Assembly (NCBI RefSeq): GCF_038002165.1
Contig: NZ_JBBOBR010000001.1
Location: forward strand, 1,302,001 to 1,366,000
Direction: 5' to 3'
Origin: Cytobacillus sp. FSL H8-0458
GTDB lineage: Bacteria; Bacillota; Bacilli; Bacillales; Cytobacillaceae
DNA: 64,000 nucleotides
Below are positions 1 to 8,013 of this stretch, one piece after another. Every line of letters starts with the position of its first letter. Within the stretch, counting starts at the first letter, position 1. Made by a program: the position numbers and the translations under genes. Under the pieces are notes generated by a model. It had not been told where the DNA came from. It saw only the letters and a program-made list of their open reading frames with translations, and made no database searches.

Positions 1-1
1 G

Positions 2-556
2 CATGAAGGCGTTCAGCCGGATATCATGACCGCTGCAAAAGGGATCACAGGCGGTTATCTTCCGCTTGCTGCCACACTCACGACAGAGGAAATTTATCAG
101 GAGTTTTATGGGGAATATGAAGAAATGAAAACCTTCTTCCATGGGCATTCCTACACAGGCAATCAGCTCGGATGTGCTGTAGCCCTGGCCAACCTGGAAA
201 TCTATGAAAAAGAAAACCTGGTAGAACAGGCCGCAAGAAAAGCAGAAGCCATTCAATCTGAATTAGCTGCATTAAAAAGCCTCACACATGTGGGAGACAT
301 TCGCCAATTAGGACTGATGTGCGGCATTGAGCTGGTTCAGGATAAAGAAACAGGGCAGCCTTTCCCATGGGAAAAGCGGATGGGCTATCATGCCACACTG
401 GAAATGAGAAAAAGGGGCATGCTGACAAGACCGCTTGGGGATGTAGTCGTCTTTATGCCGCCGATGGCGAGTACTGATGATCAAATCAGGAAAATGATTC
501 AAATCATGAGAGATTCGATTGAAACCGTGACTGAAAAGAAAAGGTCGTTTGTTTGA
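2..556 (+). CDS. bioA: Adenosylmethionine-8-amino-7-oxononanoate aminotransferase, C-terminal part
   Basis: This is the C-terminal ~184 residues of a class III, PLP-dependent aminotransferase; the start lies before the window. BioA makes 7,8-diaminopelargonate (DAPA) in biotin synthesis, in the cytoplasm. The frame is open from base 2. The TAAKG motif near the left edge carries the lysine that forms the Schiff base with PLP. It is followed by the conserved [17 protein letters not shown] stretch and a GLMCGIEL segment, both typical of BioA rather than of GABA aminotransferases. The call rests on these motifs; no other bio gene is visible because the neighbouring side is outside the window. A hairpin follows the stop. 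Confidence 0.85.
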   Translation, partial: HEGVQPDIMTAAKGITGGYLPLAATLTTEEIYQEFYGEYEEMKTFFHGHSYTGNQLGCAVALANLEIYEKENLVEQAARKAEAIQSELAALKSLTHVGDIRQLGLMCGIELVQDKETGQPFPWEKRMGYHATLEMRKRGMLTRPLGDVVVFMPPMASTDDQIRKMIQIMRDSIETVTEKKRSFV

Positions 557-590
557 GAGAAGACCATTCGAATAGAAGGTAAGTAGAAAC

Positions 591-621
591 AGCCCCCTTA
601 TTCATTTTTATAAAGGGGGCT
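591..621 (-). terminator. Hairpin between bioA and the convergent UvrC-like gene
   Basis: AGCCCCCTT (591-599) pairs with AAGGGGGCT (613-621). Read on the minus strand the stem is followed by GTTTC, so it most likely ends the UvrC-like transcript. It overlaps the last codons of that gene. The plus-strand side lacks a T-run, so termination of bioA here is less certain. Confidence 0.6.
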
Positions 622-1695
622 TGAAGTATTGTTTAGTAAATTCACCAATGCCAGATCCAGGGAGGAATGATTCTCAGGTTCCAGCCAGTTTTCCGGAACG
701 ATGAGATAAGAGCAGCTGCCGCTGTGTAAATAACGGTAAATAATATGAGCAGCATCGATTTCGTGTCTGCTAACCTCTCCGGCAGCAATTGCTTCATCAT
801 TTTTAAAATAAGCTAAAATGTTCGTTTTTATTTTTTCGCTAATGTTGCTTGCTTCTGCATAACACTGGCTGAACAGAATATCCGTCCTTTTAATAAGGAA
901 CAGTTTAATCGTTGTATCTGTTAATCTTTCGATAGCGGCGATATTATAATTTTCTTCGGTGAATTCGATGACTTTTTCTTTTTTTAGCAGGGAGCTTACT
1001 GCCTGTATATGATCCCGATAGGCGGACGCCGCTTCAAACTCAAAGTTTTCTGAGGCATTCAGCATCATTTGATTCATGTCTTCTAAAATACTCATATCAG
1101 TGCCTTTCAGAAAATCCATAAACCTGTCCAGGATGTCATTGTACTGCTGTTCCGCAGGTCCCCCAAGACACCGTCCAAGGCATAAACCTAAGGAATAATT
1201 CAGGCAGGCAGAGCTCGTTCCGTTGGAATTGCTGCAATTCAGCTTAAAGCATTCCTTTAACCCCCGGATAGCTCTTTCCACATTTCTTCGGCTTGTATAA
1301 GGGCCAAAATAAACCTTGCCGTCATTCTCATTGGGATTAAAGACGATATCAATTTTACGGTTCCTGCCGGTAAGGCAGATCGCGATGTAAATGAATGACT
1401 GCGGACTCTTCATCATTCGATTATAGAGCGGCTTAATGCTTTTAATTAATTGGCATTCAAGCATAAAAGCCTCGAATTCAGTATCTGTCAGGATATAGTC
1501 AAAATCCCTTAAGTGCTTGACCAGCTTATTAATTTTTGGAGAATGGTTGGTAGAGTTCCGGAAATAAGACTGAACCCGGTTCTTTAGATTCTTCGCCTTC
1601 CCCACATACAGAATTTGACCCTGCGAATCCTTCATCAGATATACGCCTGGAGTTAAGGGCATGTGTTTCACCTTGTCAGGGAGATTAATAGCCAT
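598..1695 (-). CDS. UvrC-like GIY-YIG nuclease (short form)
   Basis: A 365-residue protein matching the N-terminal half of the excinuclease subunit UvrC. The GIY-YIG fold starts at about residue 16 (TPGVYLMKD, then ILYVGKAKNLKNRV) and is followed by the cysteine-containing region (CLNYSLGLCLGRCLGG) and a UVR/UvrB-interaction motif (FEFEAASAYRDHI) near residues 218-235. Full UvrC is about 600 residues and also has an RNase H-like 5' nuclease domain and a helix-hairpin-helix tail; both are missing. By analogy with the E. coli Cho protein it may make only the 3' incision in nucleotide excision repair; that role is inferred. The frame is clean, so this looks like a dedicated short paralogue rather than a pseudogene. 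Start ATG at 1695 has AAAGGA just upstream. Confidence 0.75.
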   Translation of the reverse strand: MAINLPDKVKHMPLTPGVYLMKDSQGQILYVGKAKNLKNRVQSYFRNSTNHSPKINKLVKHLRDFDYILTDTEFEAFMLECQLIKSIKPLYNRMMKSPQSFIYIAICLTGRNRKIDIVFNPNENDGKVYFGPYTSRRNVERAIRGLKECFKLNCSNSNGTSSACLNYSLGLCLGRCLGGPAEQQYNDILDRFMDFLKGTDMSILEDMNQMMLNASENFEFEAASAYRDHIQAVSSLLKKEKVIEFTEENYNIAAIERLTDTTIKLFLIKRTDILFSQCYAEASNISEKIKTNILAYFKNDEAIAAGEVSRHEIDAAHIIYRYLHSGSCSYLIVPENWLEPENHSSLDLALVNLLNNTSSPLYKNE

Positions 1696-1788
1696 TCATT
1701 CCTTTACTAGAATATATATTTAGTATTTTATCATGGGATGGGATTTGGCAGCTATTTCTCTGATTCAACGTCAGGGGATAAGTTAAAA

Positions 1789-1895
1789 TAGTTTAATAAT
1801 TTTCAAAAAACACTCAATGCAACCCCGTTAACCTGGGCTACATAACATATATGAATGCGCTATCTATACAGAGGGGTCAACGATGGTTACAAGCC
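1789..1895 (+). pseudogene. Decayed copy of the lacI promoter, operator and start codon
   Basis: About 105 bases align with 6788-6890, the region just upstream of and into the LacI gene. Shared blocks include TAGTTTAATAATTTT, CATAACAT/AATAACAT and the leader CAGAGGGG followed by CAACGATGGTTACAA, the last containing the start codon. The operator equivalent is ruined (GAATGCGCTATC against GAAAGCGCTTTC), and no reading frame continues after the first codons. It is read as the left remnant of a second beta-glucoside operon; the matching 3' remnant lies at 5513-6254. Confidence 0.7.
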
Positions 1896-1942
1896 CAATT
1901 CGAGCAGCATAATGCCATAATTAACATTTATGTTAAGAAAAA

Positions 1943-1970
1943 ATAGCTGATTTGAAATCAAATCAGCTAT
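1943..1970 (-). terminator. Rho-independent terminator of the vWA gene
   Basis: ATAGCTGATTTG (1943-1954) pairs perfectly with CAAATCAGCTAT (1959-1970). On the minus strand the stem is followed by TTTTTTC. It lies 20 bases beyond the stop of the vWA gene. Confidence 0.85.
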
Positions 1971-1990
1971 AGTACAAATTTATTAATATA

Positions 1991-3622
1991 TTATTGGTTA
2001 CTATTTGGAACAATATTTACAGAATCACAGCCCAGAAAATCTAGACCGTTAATCTCTCCACCCAAGCATCCCTGGGTATCGGATGGATCCAGGTTCGTTT
2101 CTGTGAATTCGAATTGATAAACCTTGTCTTGATACCCGTCAGAATTCACGTTTTCCAGGTGTCCGATTCCTCTTACAGGTGCTGCATCTCCAATAACTGA
2201 AGGGGCATCTCCAAACCGAACAGTGCTGTCATTTACTTTGGTTACATCAAAAGCAGAGCTGCCCAGCAAAGCAACCGGTATTTTACCTCTCGAATTAGCA
2301 CCAAAACTATTAGGGAAGCTTCCAGGTTTAATATCAATGATCGCTGTAATCGGCTGCCATTGTTTAGTGACAGATTGAGTTAGCACGTGACAAACATTAT
2401 CCTGCAATGGAACAGTTGCTTTAATGGTATCAATAGATGCTTCATTGTTTGTATAAGAGAAGGTTACTTGTCCCGTTGAATCTGTTACTCCCACTCCATT
2501 GGCTGGCATTGGATTACTAGGATCGCCATCTACTATACTAGCTCCTCCTGTAACTTCAAAATTGACTGTAACACCGCTCACTGGAATGCCAAAGTCATCA
2601 GTAACGGCAGCAGTTACCATATGGCTTGTCCCTACAATGTTGGAAGCAGAATCCGGAGTCAGTACAAGCTTAGCTGCACAGCCCCTTACTGTCACTGGAG
2701 GATTTGGAAAGCTGACAGTGTGGCCTTCAGAATCGAAGTAGGAAATGTTATCATTAATAAATTTTATCCCGCCACATTCTTTATCATTATGGGTTACTGT
2801 AAAAGTTAGATTCACTATCTCTGTCTGTAATTCATCAATAGTCCAAATGATTGTGTTACCACTGGCAGTTGCCATACCTTTAGAAGCGTTTACATTACTT
2901 ACAGAAAATTCACTGTTTACAACATCAACGAGCTGGATATCTGTTCCTGCAGGGACGGAGATAGCTGCGCCAATCTCCTCGAAAATTCTTTCAAGTTCAC
3001 TGGAATCAGGTGTAATCACAACATGCTCACTATCTGGATCTGTAGCCCAATTATTTAAAGAAGTAACGTCAACAGAACCAAGACCAATTACATAGATTTC
3101 AGTTCCTGCTAATCTAGCAGCCGCTGCATCATCATCAGCACTTCCGCCTGCAGTAGTTTGGCCATCAGTGAACATGATGATCACCTTTTTACTGCCAGGA
3201 TTGGATGCAGAAAGCTGCTGCTGGGCAAGCTGAAAAGCATGTTCGTGGTTAGTCGCACCTCCAATAGCTAAAGAATTTATAGCTGTTTTAACCTGATTGG
3301 CATTAGAGGTTAAAGGCTGATTCACAAGTGCGTTTGTTTCAAAGCTTACGACGCCAACCCTGCTTCCATTTGCAATGATACCGTCTACGGTCCCATCGGT
3401 TGCTTCATCAAGAATGTCCACAAAAGTATTAGCTCCTGTTTTAAGATCTGCAAATGGCTGACCTAACATACTGCCTGATCGATCAAGGACCAGCATAATA
3501 TCGGTTGGAGAGCCAGCAATACCGGTCTGCCCAATCAGCTGCAGCATTACTTGAGCTGATCCTCCACAGGGAATTTCAAACGGCGAAATAATCTTATTAC
3601 CATTTACACTTCCATTTGCCAA
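1991..3622 (-). CDS. von Willebrand factor A domain protein with Ig-like domain
   Basis: A 543-residue protein. Residues 40-225 form a vWA domain with the MIDAS metal site DRSGS (Asp47, Ser49, Ser51) and the later TDG motif (MFTDGQT). Residues 230-320 look like a beta-rich extension. Residues 320-420 resemble a bacterial Ig-like (Big_1) domain (KLVLTPDSASNIVGTSHMVTA, then GVTVNFEVTGG). The C-terminal ~120 residues carry the IDIKPGSFPNS...GKIPVALLG domain seen in many secreted proteins. There is no obvious signal peptide or anchor, so the location is unknown; a spore or cell-surface adhesive role is only a guess. Translation starts at TTG 3622, supported by a strong AGGAGGT eight to nine bases upstream. 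Transcribed alone, with its own terminator. Confidence 0.8.
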   Translation of the reverse strand: MANGSVNGNKIISPFEIPCGGSAQVMLQLIGQTGIAGSPTDIMLVLDRSGSMLGQPFADLKTGANTFVDILDEATDGTVDGIIANGSRVGVVSFETNALVNQPLTSNANQVKTAINSLAIGGATNHEHAFQLAQQQLSASNPGSKKVIIMFTDGQTTAGGSADDDAAAARLAGTEIYVIGLGSVDVTSLNNWATDPDSEHVVITPDSSELERIFEEIGAAISVPAGTDIQLVDVVNSEFSVSNVNASKGMATASGNTIIWTIDELQTEIVNLTFTVTHNDKECGGIKFINDNISYFDSEGHTVSFPNPPVTVRGCAAKLVLTPDSASNIVGTSHMVTAAVTDDFGIPVSGVTVNFEVTGGASIVDGDPSNPMPANGVGVTDSTGQVTFSYTNNEASIDTIKATVPLQDNVCHVLTQSVTKQWQPITAIIDIKPGSFPNSFGANSRGKIPVALLGSSAFDVTKVNDSTVRFGDAPSVIGDAAPVRGIGHLENVNSDGYQDKVYQFEFTETNLDPSDTQGCLGGEINGLDFLGCDSVNIVPNSNQ

Positions 3623-3829
3623 TATAATTACCTCCTATTAAAATTTTGAATTCATGAATTCTTTACTAGATTATTCATAAGAGAGTTTTTGGAAACGGAA
3701 ACAAGCCTAAATGGAGAAAAAATGTGCATAAAAACTACAAAAAAAATCAAATTATTGATTAAGCAAAAATGTATTTGTTTAGTTTGTTTGAAAAATGTTC
3801 ATACAGCAATAAAAGTTCCCTGACACTAT
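3623..3829. other. Non-coding stretch upstream of the vWA gene
   Basis: AT-rich sequence containing the leader of the vWA gene (AGGAGGT near 3632-3638, minus strand). No other gene or repeat was seen. A promoter is presumably present but no convincing -35/-10 pair was picked out. Confidence 0.4.
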
Positions 3830-4162
3830 TTAATGGTTTCTGGAAACTCCAAGTCTAAATCTTATATAAGAATGAGGAGGCTGATTTAAACCGAATTGGC
3901 AAATAGGTGACTGTTTTTCCGCCCATCTGGCCTGCTTTTCCACAAAACCTCTCATGAACCCAATGGCAATTTTGGCTGCAGCCATTTCATTAAGCTCCCG
4001 AACGGCTAAGGTTTGGTGCACCACACGCAAGGCTTGAGGGAGAATTCGCCATCCAAAGCTTAATTCAAAAATTCCCGAATATGAAAGGACGAGCTCGAAT
4101 GGAGGCAAGGTATGATTGTTAGAGGGGTGAAGGAAATTCCGCTTCGATGAAACCAGATTCAA
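3830..4162 (-). CDS. Doubtful ORF, 110 residues
   Basis: An open frame of 110 codons, starting just inside the strong hairpin at 4168-4215. The product is rich in aromatic and basic residues and matches no family I recognise. No good Shine-Dalgarno sequence precedes the start, because the upstream bases belong to the hairpin. The region is less AT-rich than the flanking non-coding DNA, so something is probably conserved here, but it may be a decayed repeat or an RNA rather than a protein gene. Confidence 0.2.
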   Translation of the reverse strand: MNLVSSKRNFLHPSNNHTLPPFELVLSYSGIFELSFGWRILPQALRVVHQTLAVRELNEMAAAKIAIGFMRGFVEKQARWAEKQSPICQFGLNQPPHSYIRFRLGVSRNH

Positions 4163-4167
4163 TCAAA

Positions 4168-4216
4168 AAACTGCACCTCCACTTGGTAGACGCATTTACA
4201 GTGGAGGTGCAGTTTT
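4168..4216. terminator. Bidirectional terminator-like hairpin
   Basis: ACTGCACCTCCAC pairs perfectly with GTGGAGGTGCAGT around an 18-base loop. It is flanked by AAAAA on the left and TTTTT on the right, so it can end transcription on both strands. On the minus strand it could end the RsbR-like gene's message. Confidence 0.75.
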
Positions 4217-4365
4217 TGTTTGGATCAATTTAAAGTGCGCAAGTGAAAAACAAGCTTTTTAAAAACAACCTTAAGGGGCTGGAGGACATAGAACCATATG
4301 GAGACCATTTGTGTTAAAGCCTGGTCCATTTAATACTTCACAGATTAGTTGTTTTTAATTCAGAG

Positions 4366-5220
4366 TTATTTTTCTGATAATACAGACTGTTTGAAGCCTA
4401 AATCAGCTAACGCCTGCTCTAGCGTTTTGTGAATCCTGGTTAAGCCAAAGTCTAATCCTAACCTGGTGATAGTATGGGCGATTGAAGGGTGTATCCCTGT
4501 CACACTTATTTTAACCCCAATCAGCTTTAACGCATTGATAATCTGTAAAAGCAAATTGGCAACAAAACTATCAATGAGTGTGACTCCTGATAAATCGATG
4601 ATAAGGTTTTGAAGTTTAAGGCGCACTGATTCTTGTAATGAAGCGTTCATAATGAGCCTTGCCCGATCTTCGTTAATGGAACCGATAACTGGCAGGACTG
4701 CAATATTCTTTGAAATGGGGACAATAGGTACAGAGAGTTCTTCCAATTCTGAATAAACCGTCTTTAACCGGCTGGCAGTATGCTTTTCGTGAACTTCTCC
4801 TGTTATTCCATAAATATTGTCAAGAAGCAGGTCGAATCTTTCTATTATTTTAAGCAGGGTATGGCAGCTAATCCGTTCTTGCTCTAATTCTTCCGTAATT
4901 ATTTCCCAAATGACTAATCGAAACAAAGACATAAGCCTTAAAGACAGTGATAAAGAAACATTATATTTGATTGATAATTCTGCCGCTTCTGCAGCACACT
5001 TATTTACACTGGAAAAAACAGATTGCTGGTCCATATACAGAGATTCTCCAAAGTGTCCCATTATTTCAGATCTGAATCTCAGACACTTAGACTCTGGTAC
5101 ATGAAAACTTTCACTATGTTCATCTAAATATTCTTGGATATAAAGACAAAGTCTTCTAGCTAAATGATGCCTATTTTCAAAAATCCGCTTACCAGCATAT
5201 TGTACCTCTTCATTATTCAT
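4366..5220 (-). CDS. RsbR-family STAS protein (stressosome co-antagonist)
   Basis: A 284-residue protein with an all-helical N-terminal sensor half (about 1-150) and a C-terminal STAS domain (about 165-280). RsbR paralogues form the stressosome with RsbS and sequester the kinase RsbT, which in Bacillus feeds the sigma-B general stress response. The STAS part follows RsbRA closely: DLSGVTLIDSFVA aligns with the region of the first phosphorylation threonine, here replaced by Ser218, and IAHTITRLG keeps the second threonine as Thr250. RsbS, RsbT and sigma-B genes are absent nearby, so this is an orphan paralogue, as is usual for RsbRB/RC/RD. The start is taken as ATG 5220, with GAGGAG seven bases upstream; a TTG five codons earlier lies inside that ribosome binding site. 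Confidence 0.8.
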   Translation of the reverse strand: MNNEEVQYAGKRIFENRHHLARRLCLYIQEYLDEHSESFHVPESKCLRFRSEIMGHFGESLYMDQQSVFSSVNKCAAEAAELSIKYNVSLSLSLRLMSLFRLVIWEIITEELEQERISCHTLLKIIERFDLLLDNIYGITGEVHEKHTASRLKTVYSELEELSVPIVPISKNIAVLPVIGSINEDRARLIMNASLQESVRLKLQNLIIDLSGVTLIDSFVANLLLQIINALKLIGVKISVTGIHPSIAHTITRLGLDFGLTRIHKTLEQALADLGFKQSVLSEK

Positions 5221-5512
5221 TGCAAATCTCCTCAAGTTCCAAATTAGACAATCATTCTATCCCTGAACCGAGGGGTAATGGCGTGGCGTTAAATATTTTT
5301 CCTCATGCAGTTACTTGTGAAAATCAATCAAAAACAAATGGGAATTGTCTAAGATATTAAAGACTCGTGGTGAAGGGAAATACAAATAGTAATCATTTTA
5401 TACGTGGATAAGCTTTCGGGGGGATGTGAAAATATTAAAATCTTATAGAGTCACCTTAACATACATACCTGATAAAAACTATAAATTGAAGGGAGAAAGA
5501 TCAAACTTTATA

Positions 5513-6254
5513 CGCGATGGAAGAGGAAGGAGTGAAAATCTGGGGAATCACCATTCAGAACGAACCAGAAGCCAGTCAGGTCTGGGACTCCTGCCAGTAC
5601 ACAGGTGCAGAATAGAAAAACATGGCCATGGTGATGTGAAGAGTATCATCTGGGATCATACCGTGATGTCATTTTCGAGAGAGCCCAAGCCGTCCTGTCC
5701 GATTCAGAAGCTGCTAAATATGTGTGGGGAACGGGAGTCCATTGGTATGTGTCTGAGGAATTTGAGAATCTCTCCAGGGTGCACGATGCTTTTCCTGACA
5801 AGCACTTAATTGTATCGAAGGCGGCCCTCAGGCAGGCGAATGGCATACTGGAGAGCGGTATGGCCGAAACATCATTGGCGACTTGAACAATCATCTGGAA
5901 GCATGGATTGACTGGAATCTCGTGCTGAATGAAGAAGGCGGGCCGAATCATGTAGGGAACTATTGTGATGCGCCAGTGATTGTGGATACGAAGAAGGATG
6001 AGGTTCACTATAACAGCTCCTACTATTATATTGGGCATTTCAGCAAGTTCATTAAGCCTGGAGCCTGGCGAATTGGCAGCCAGGCATCAAATAACCGCAT
6101 ATTGGCCACCGCCTTTGAGAATATCAATGGTGAAACAGCGGCGGTTTTGATGAATGAGAGTGTCAGCAAAGAAGAAGTTTCTTTATCCTTTAGGAGGGAA
6201 AGTATGATGCTTGTTCTTGCGAAGCATTCTATTGCGACGATTATTATTCATTGA
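5513..6254 (+). pseudogene. GH30 glucosidase pseudogene, remnant 1
   Basis: A 5'-truncated, broken copy of the intact GH30 gene at 12595-13956; homology begins abruptly near 5513 (equivalent to 13147) and runs to the stop. A deletion of about 55 bases follows ACACAGGTG near 5609, and a second deletion at about 5811 removes the codon of the catalytic nucleophile (Glu299 in the intact enzyme). Frame changes prevent a full product. Its 3' flank resembles that of the other remnant (15163-15966) rather than that of the intact gene: both end in CAT plus a stop and continue ATAGG...CAGCCCTGAT. Confidence 0.9.
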
Positions 6255-6272
6255 TAGGTGGGCAGCCCTGAT

Positions 6273-6706
6273 CATATATAGAAAAAAATGAAATCGCAGA
6301 TTGGAATATACGGCAAAAGCAATTTTTGGATGAGATACAAGTTGGGATAAAGTGTTCATTTGGAGATCGGATGGTGGCAATAAAAACACTGGAGGTGTTA
6401 TTGCCTTTTGTGAAATTGTATCCGAGCCATACGAAGATGATGAAAACGATAAGGTTCTCAGAATTCTTTGAGAAGCGACTGGCTCCTAATACTGGTATCT
6501 TTTACGTCATGGATTAAAAGAACTTCCGGAAATTACGAATTTAATGATCTTTAGAATGCCGCAAAACACGAACTACAGACTAACTGACCAAGATTTTGAT
6601 CTCCTGTATCAGCTATGGGAATCACCAGAGAAATTGGCTGAAAAACTAAATATGTCAATTGTCGAAAAATATCTCCATTCAATTTAAAATCATGCTGAAA
6701 ATTTGT
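6273..6706 (+). pseudogene. Fragment of an McrB-type EVE domain gene
   Basis: About 435 bases closely match 34461-34902, the part of the intact McrB gene that encodes its N-terminal EVE reader domain. Shared stretches are long (for example GGAGATCGGATGGTGGCAAT and CCGCAAAACACGAACTA). Small indels break the frame near 6455 and 6490, and an in-frame TAA replaces a codon near 6683. The left junction falls immediately after CAGCCCTGAT of the GH30 remnant's terminator. No AAA domain or McrC follows, so this is a stranded, non-functional piece. Confidence 0.9.
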
Positions 6707-6709
6707 AGT

Positions 6710-6751
6710 AAGGGCCGGACCCCGGCTATGGTCATACGGGACAGGCCCCTT
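6710..6751. repeat. GGGCC-type hairpin repeat, copy 1
   Basis: AAGGGCCGGACCCCGGCT begins an imperfect hairpin closed by CAGGCCCCTT at 6742-6751. Related copies occur at 13946-13964 and 14076-14120, with consensus AAGGGCCTGAYCCYGGCT. The copies sit at the ends of genes or gene fragments in the rearranged sugar locus. Confidence 0.6.
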
Positions 6752-6849
6752 GGCATTTTAAAACTTAGTTAGTCAATAGCAAATATAGTAGTTTAATAAT
6801 TTTAAAAACTTATTGCACCTCCCAAAAACCTAAGCTATAATAACATCAA

Positions 6850-6863
6850 CGAAAGCGCTTTCG
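6850..6863. promoter_or_regulatory. Palindromic LacI/CcpA-type operator before the regulator gene
   Basis: CGAAAGCGCTTTCG is a perfect 14-base palindrome with the central CG of LacI-family sites. It lies 17 bases before the regulator's ATG, in a good position for autoregulation. It also matches the general shape of a cre site, so CcpA could bind instead. Confidence 0.7.
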
Positions 6864-6880
6864 ATGCAGAGGGGACAACG

Positions 6881-7906
6881 ATGGTTACAATCTATGATCT
6901 TGCGAAGAAAACTGGGTTTTCCAGTACTACAGTTTCAAAAGCTCTTAATAATTACTCTGATGTGAGTGAGAAGACGAAAAAGAAAATTTTAGAAGCGGCA
7001 GCCGAGATGGGGTATTTGCCTAACGCCCATGCTCAGTCATTGTCCACAAAAAAATCGTGGACGATTGGTGTGATGTTTGCGGAAGATAATGAAGTGGGCA
7101 TGAAGCATCCTTTCTTTAATGCCATCATTGAAAGTTTCCGCAAGTTTGTGGAGAGGGAAGGGTACGATCTTATCTTTGCTTCCCGGAACTTACGCAAGAG
7201 GGATACGAGTTACTTGGAACATTTCTTGTACCGGGGCGTTGATGGGATTGTGGTCATTTGTTCAGACCCTCATGATCCACAGGTTCAGGAAATGATTAAC
7301 AGCCACCTTCCGATCGTGGTAATTGATATGACGGATCAGAACTGCAGTGTGGTCTACTCCGATAATATTGAAGGCGGACGGCTTGCCGTGAACTATTTTC
7401 ATTCATTGGGCCATGACAGGATTGCTCATATTTCCGGAGACCCTGGCATTGATGCAGGCGCCCAGCGAATTAAAGGATTTAAGAAGGCAATGAAAGAGCT
7501 GAACCTGCCGATTCGTGAAGAATTCATGGTCAATGGCGGATTTTTCTCGATTAAAGAGGGAAGAGAAGCCATGAACAAGCTTCTTTCACTGGAAGAAAAG
7601 CCGACAGCGGTGTTCGTATCCGGTGACCATATGGCGATTGGCGCCATGGAAGCCATCAAGGAAAAAGGGTTAAGGGTTCCTGAAGACATCTCGATCATAG
7701 GCTATGATGATATTGAAATGGCCGCATACGTATCACCTAAGCTGACGACGGTTAAGCAGGATACAGACCGGATTGGAGAAGCTGCCGGACAATTATTGGT
7801 CAGCCAGATGGATCAAAAGAAGAAGCTGCTGACAAAGGAAGTGATCCCGGTCGAACTGATCATTAGGGAATCATGCACTTCTATAAAAAAAGAAAAAAAT
7901 GTATGA
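6881..7906 (+). CDS. LacI-family transcriptional regulator of the beta-glucoside operon
   Basis: A 341-residue repressor. Residues 1-50 are the DNA-binding domain (TIYDLAKKTGFSSTTVSKAL, followed by the hinge helix region AAAEMGYLPNAHAQSL). The rest is a periplasmic-binding-protein-like sugar sensor with the family's usual segments (DGIVVICSD, SGDHMAIGAMEA, IIGYDDIEMAAYVSPKLTTV). It should sense a beta-glucoside or its phosphate-free breakdown product and repress the downstream importer and glycosidases; this is inferred from position and from two operators just downstream. ATG 6881 has AGAGGGG eight bases upstream. Its promoter region is duplicated in decayed form at 1789-1895. Confidence 0.88.
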   Translation: MVTIYDLAKKTGFSSTTVSKALNNYSDVSEKTKKKILEAAAEMGYLPNAHAQSLSTKKSWTIGVMFAEDNEVGMKHPFFNAIIESFRKFVEREGYDLIFASRNLRKRDTSYLEHFLYRGVDGIVVICSDPHDPQVQEMINSHLPIVVIDMTDQNCSVVYSDNIEGGRLAVNYFHSLGHDRIAHISGDPGIDAGAQRIKGFKKAMKELNLPIREEFMVNGGFFSIKEGREAMNKLLSLEEKPTAVFVSGDHMAIGAMEAIKEKGLRVPEDISIIGYDDIEMAAYVSPKLTTVKQDTDRIGEAAGQLLVSQMDQKKKLLTKEVIPVELIIRESCTSIKKEKNV

Positions 7907-7929
7907 CTCATATATTTTTTAGGGTATTT

Positions 7930-7943
7930 CGAAACCGGTTTCG
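7930..7943. promoter_or_regulatory. LacI-type operator 1
   Basis: CGAAACCGGTTTCG, a perfect palindrome between the regulator and the binding-protein gene. It is the same sequence as operator 2, 35 bases further on, so the two sites lie on nearly the same face of the helix or just over three turns apart. Confidence 0.8.
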
Positions 7944-7963
7944 GAATTTTTTAACAGCTGTTT

Positions 7964-7979
7964 TCGAAACCGGTTTCGA
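7964..7979. promoter_or_regulatory. LacI-type operator 2
   Basis: TCGAAACCGGTTTCGA, a perfect 16-base palindrome sharing the 14-base core of operator 1. It ends 34 bases before the start of the solute-binding protein gene, where a bound repressor would block transcription of the operon. Confidence 0.8.
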
Positions 7980-8013
7980 CAAAATAAATCAACAATAATA
8001 AAGGGGGAGAAAC

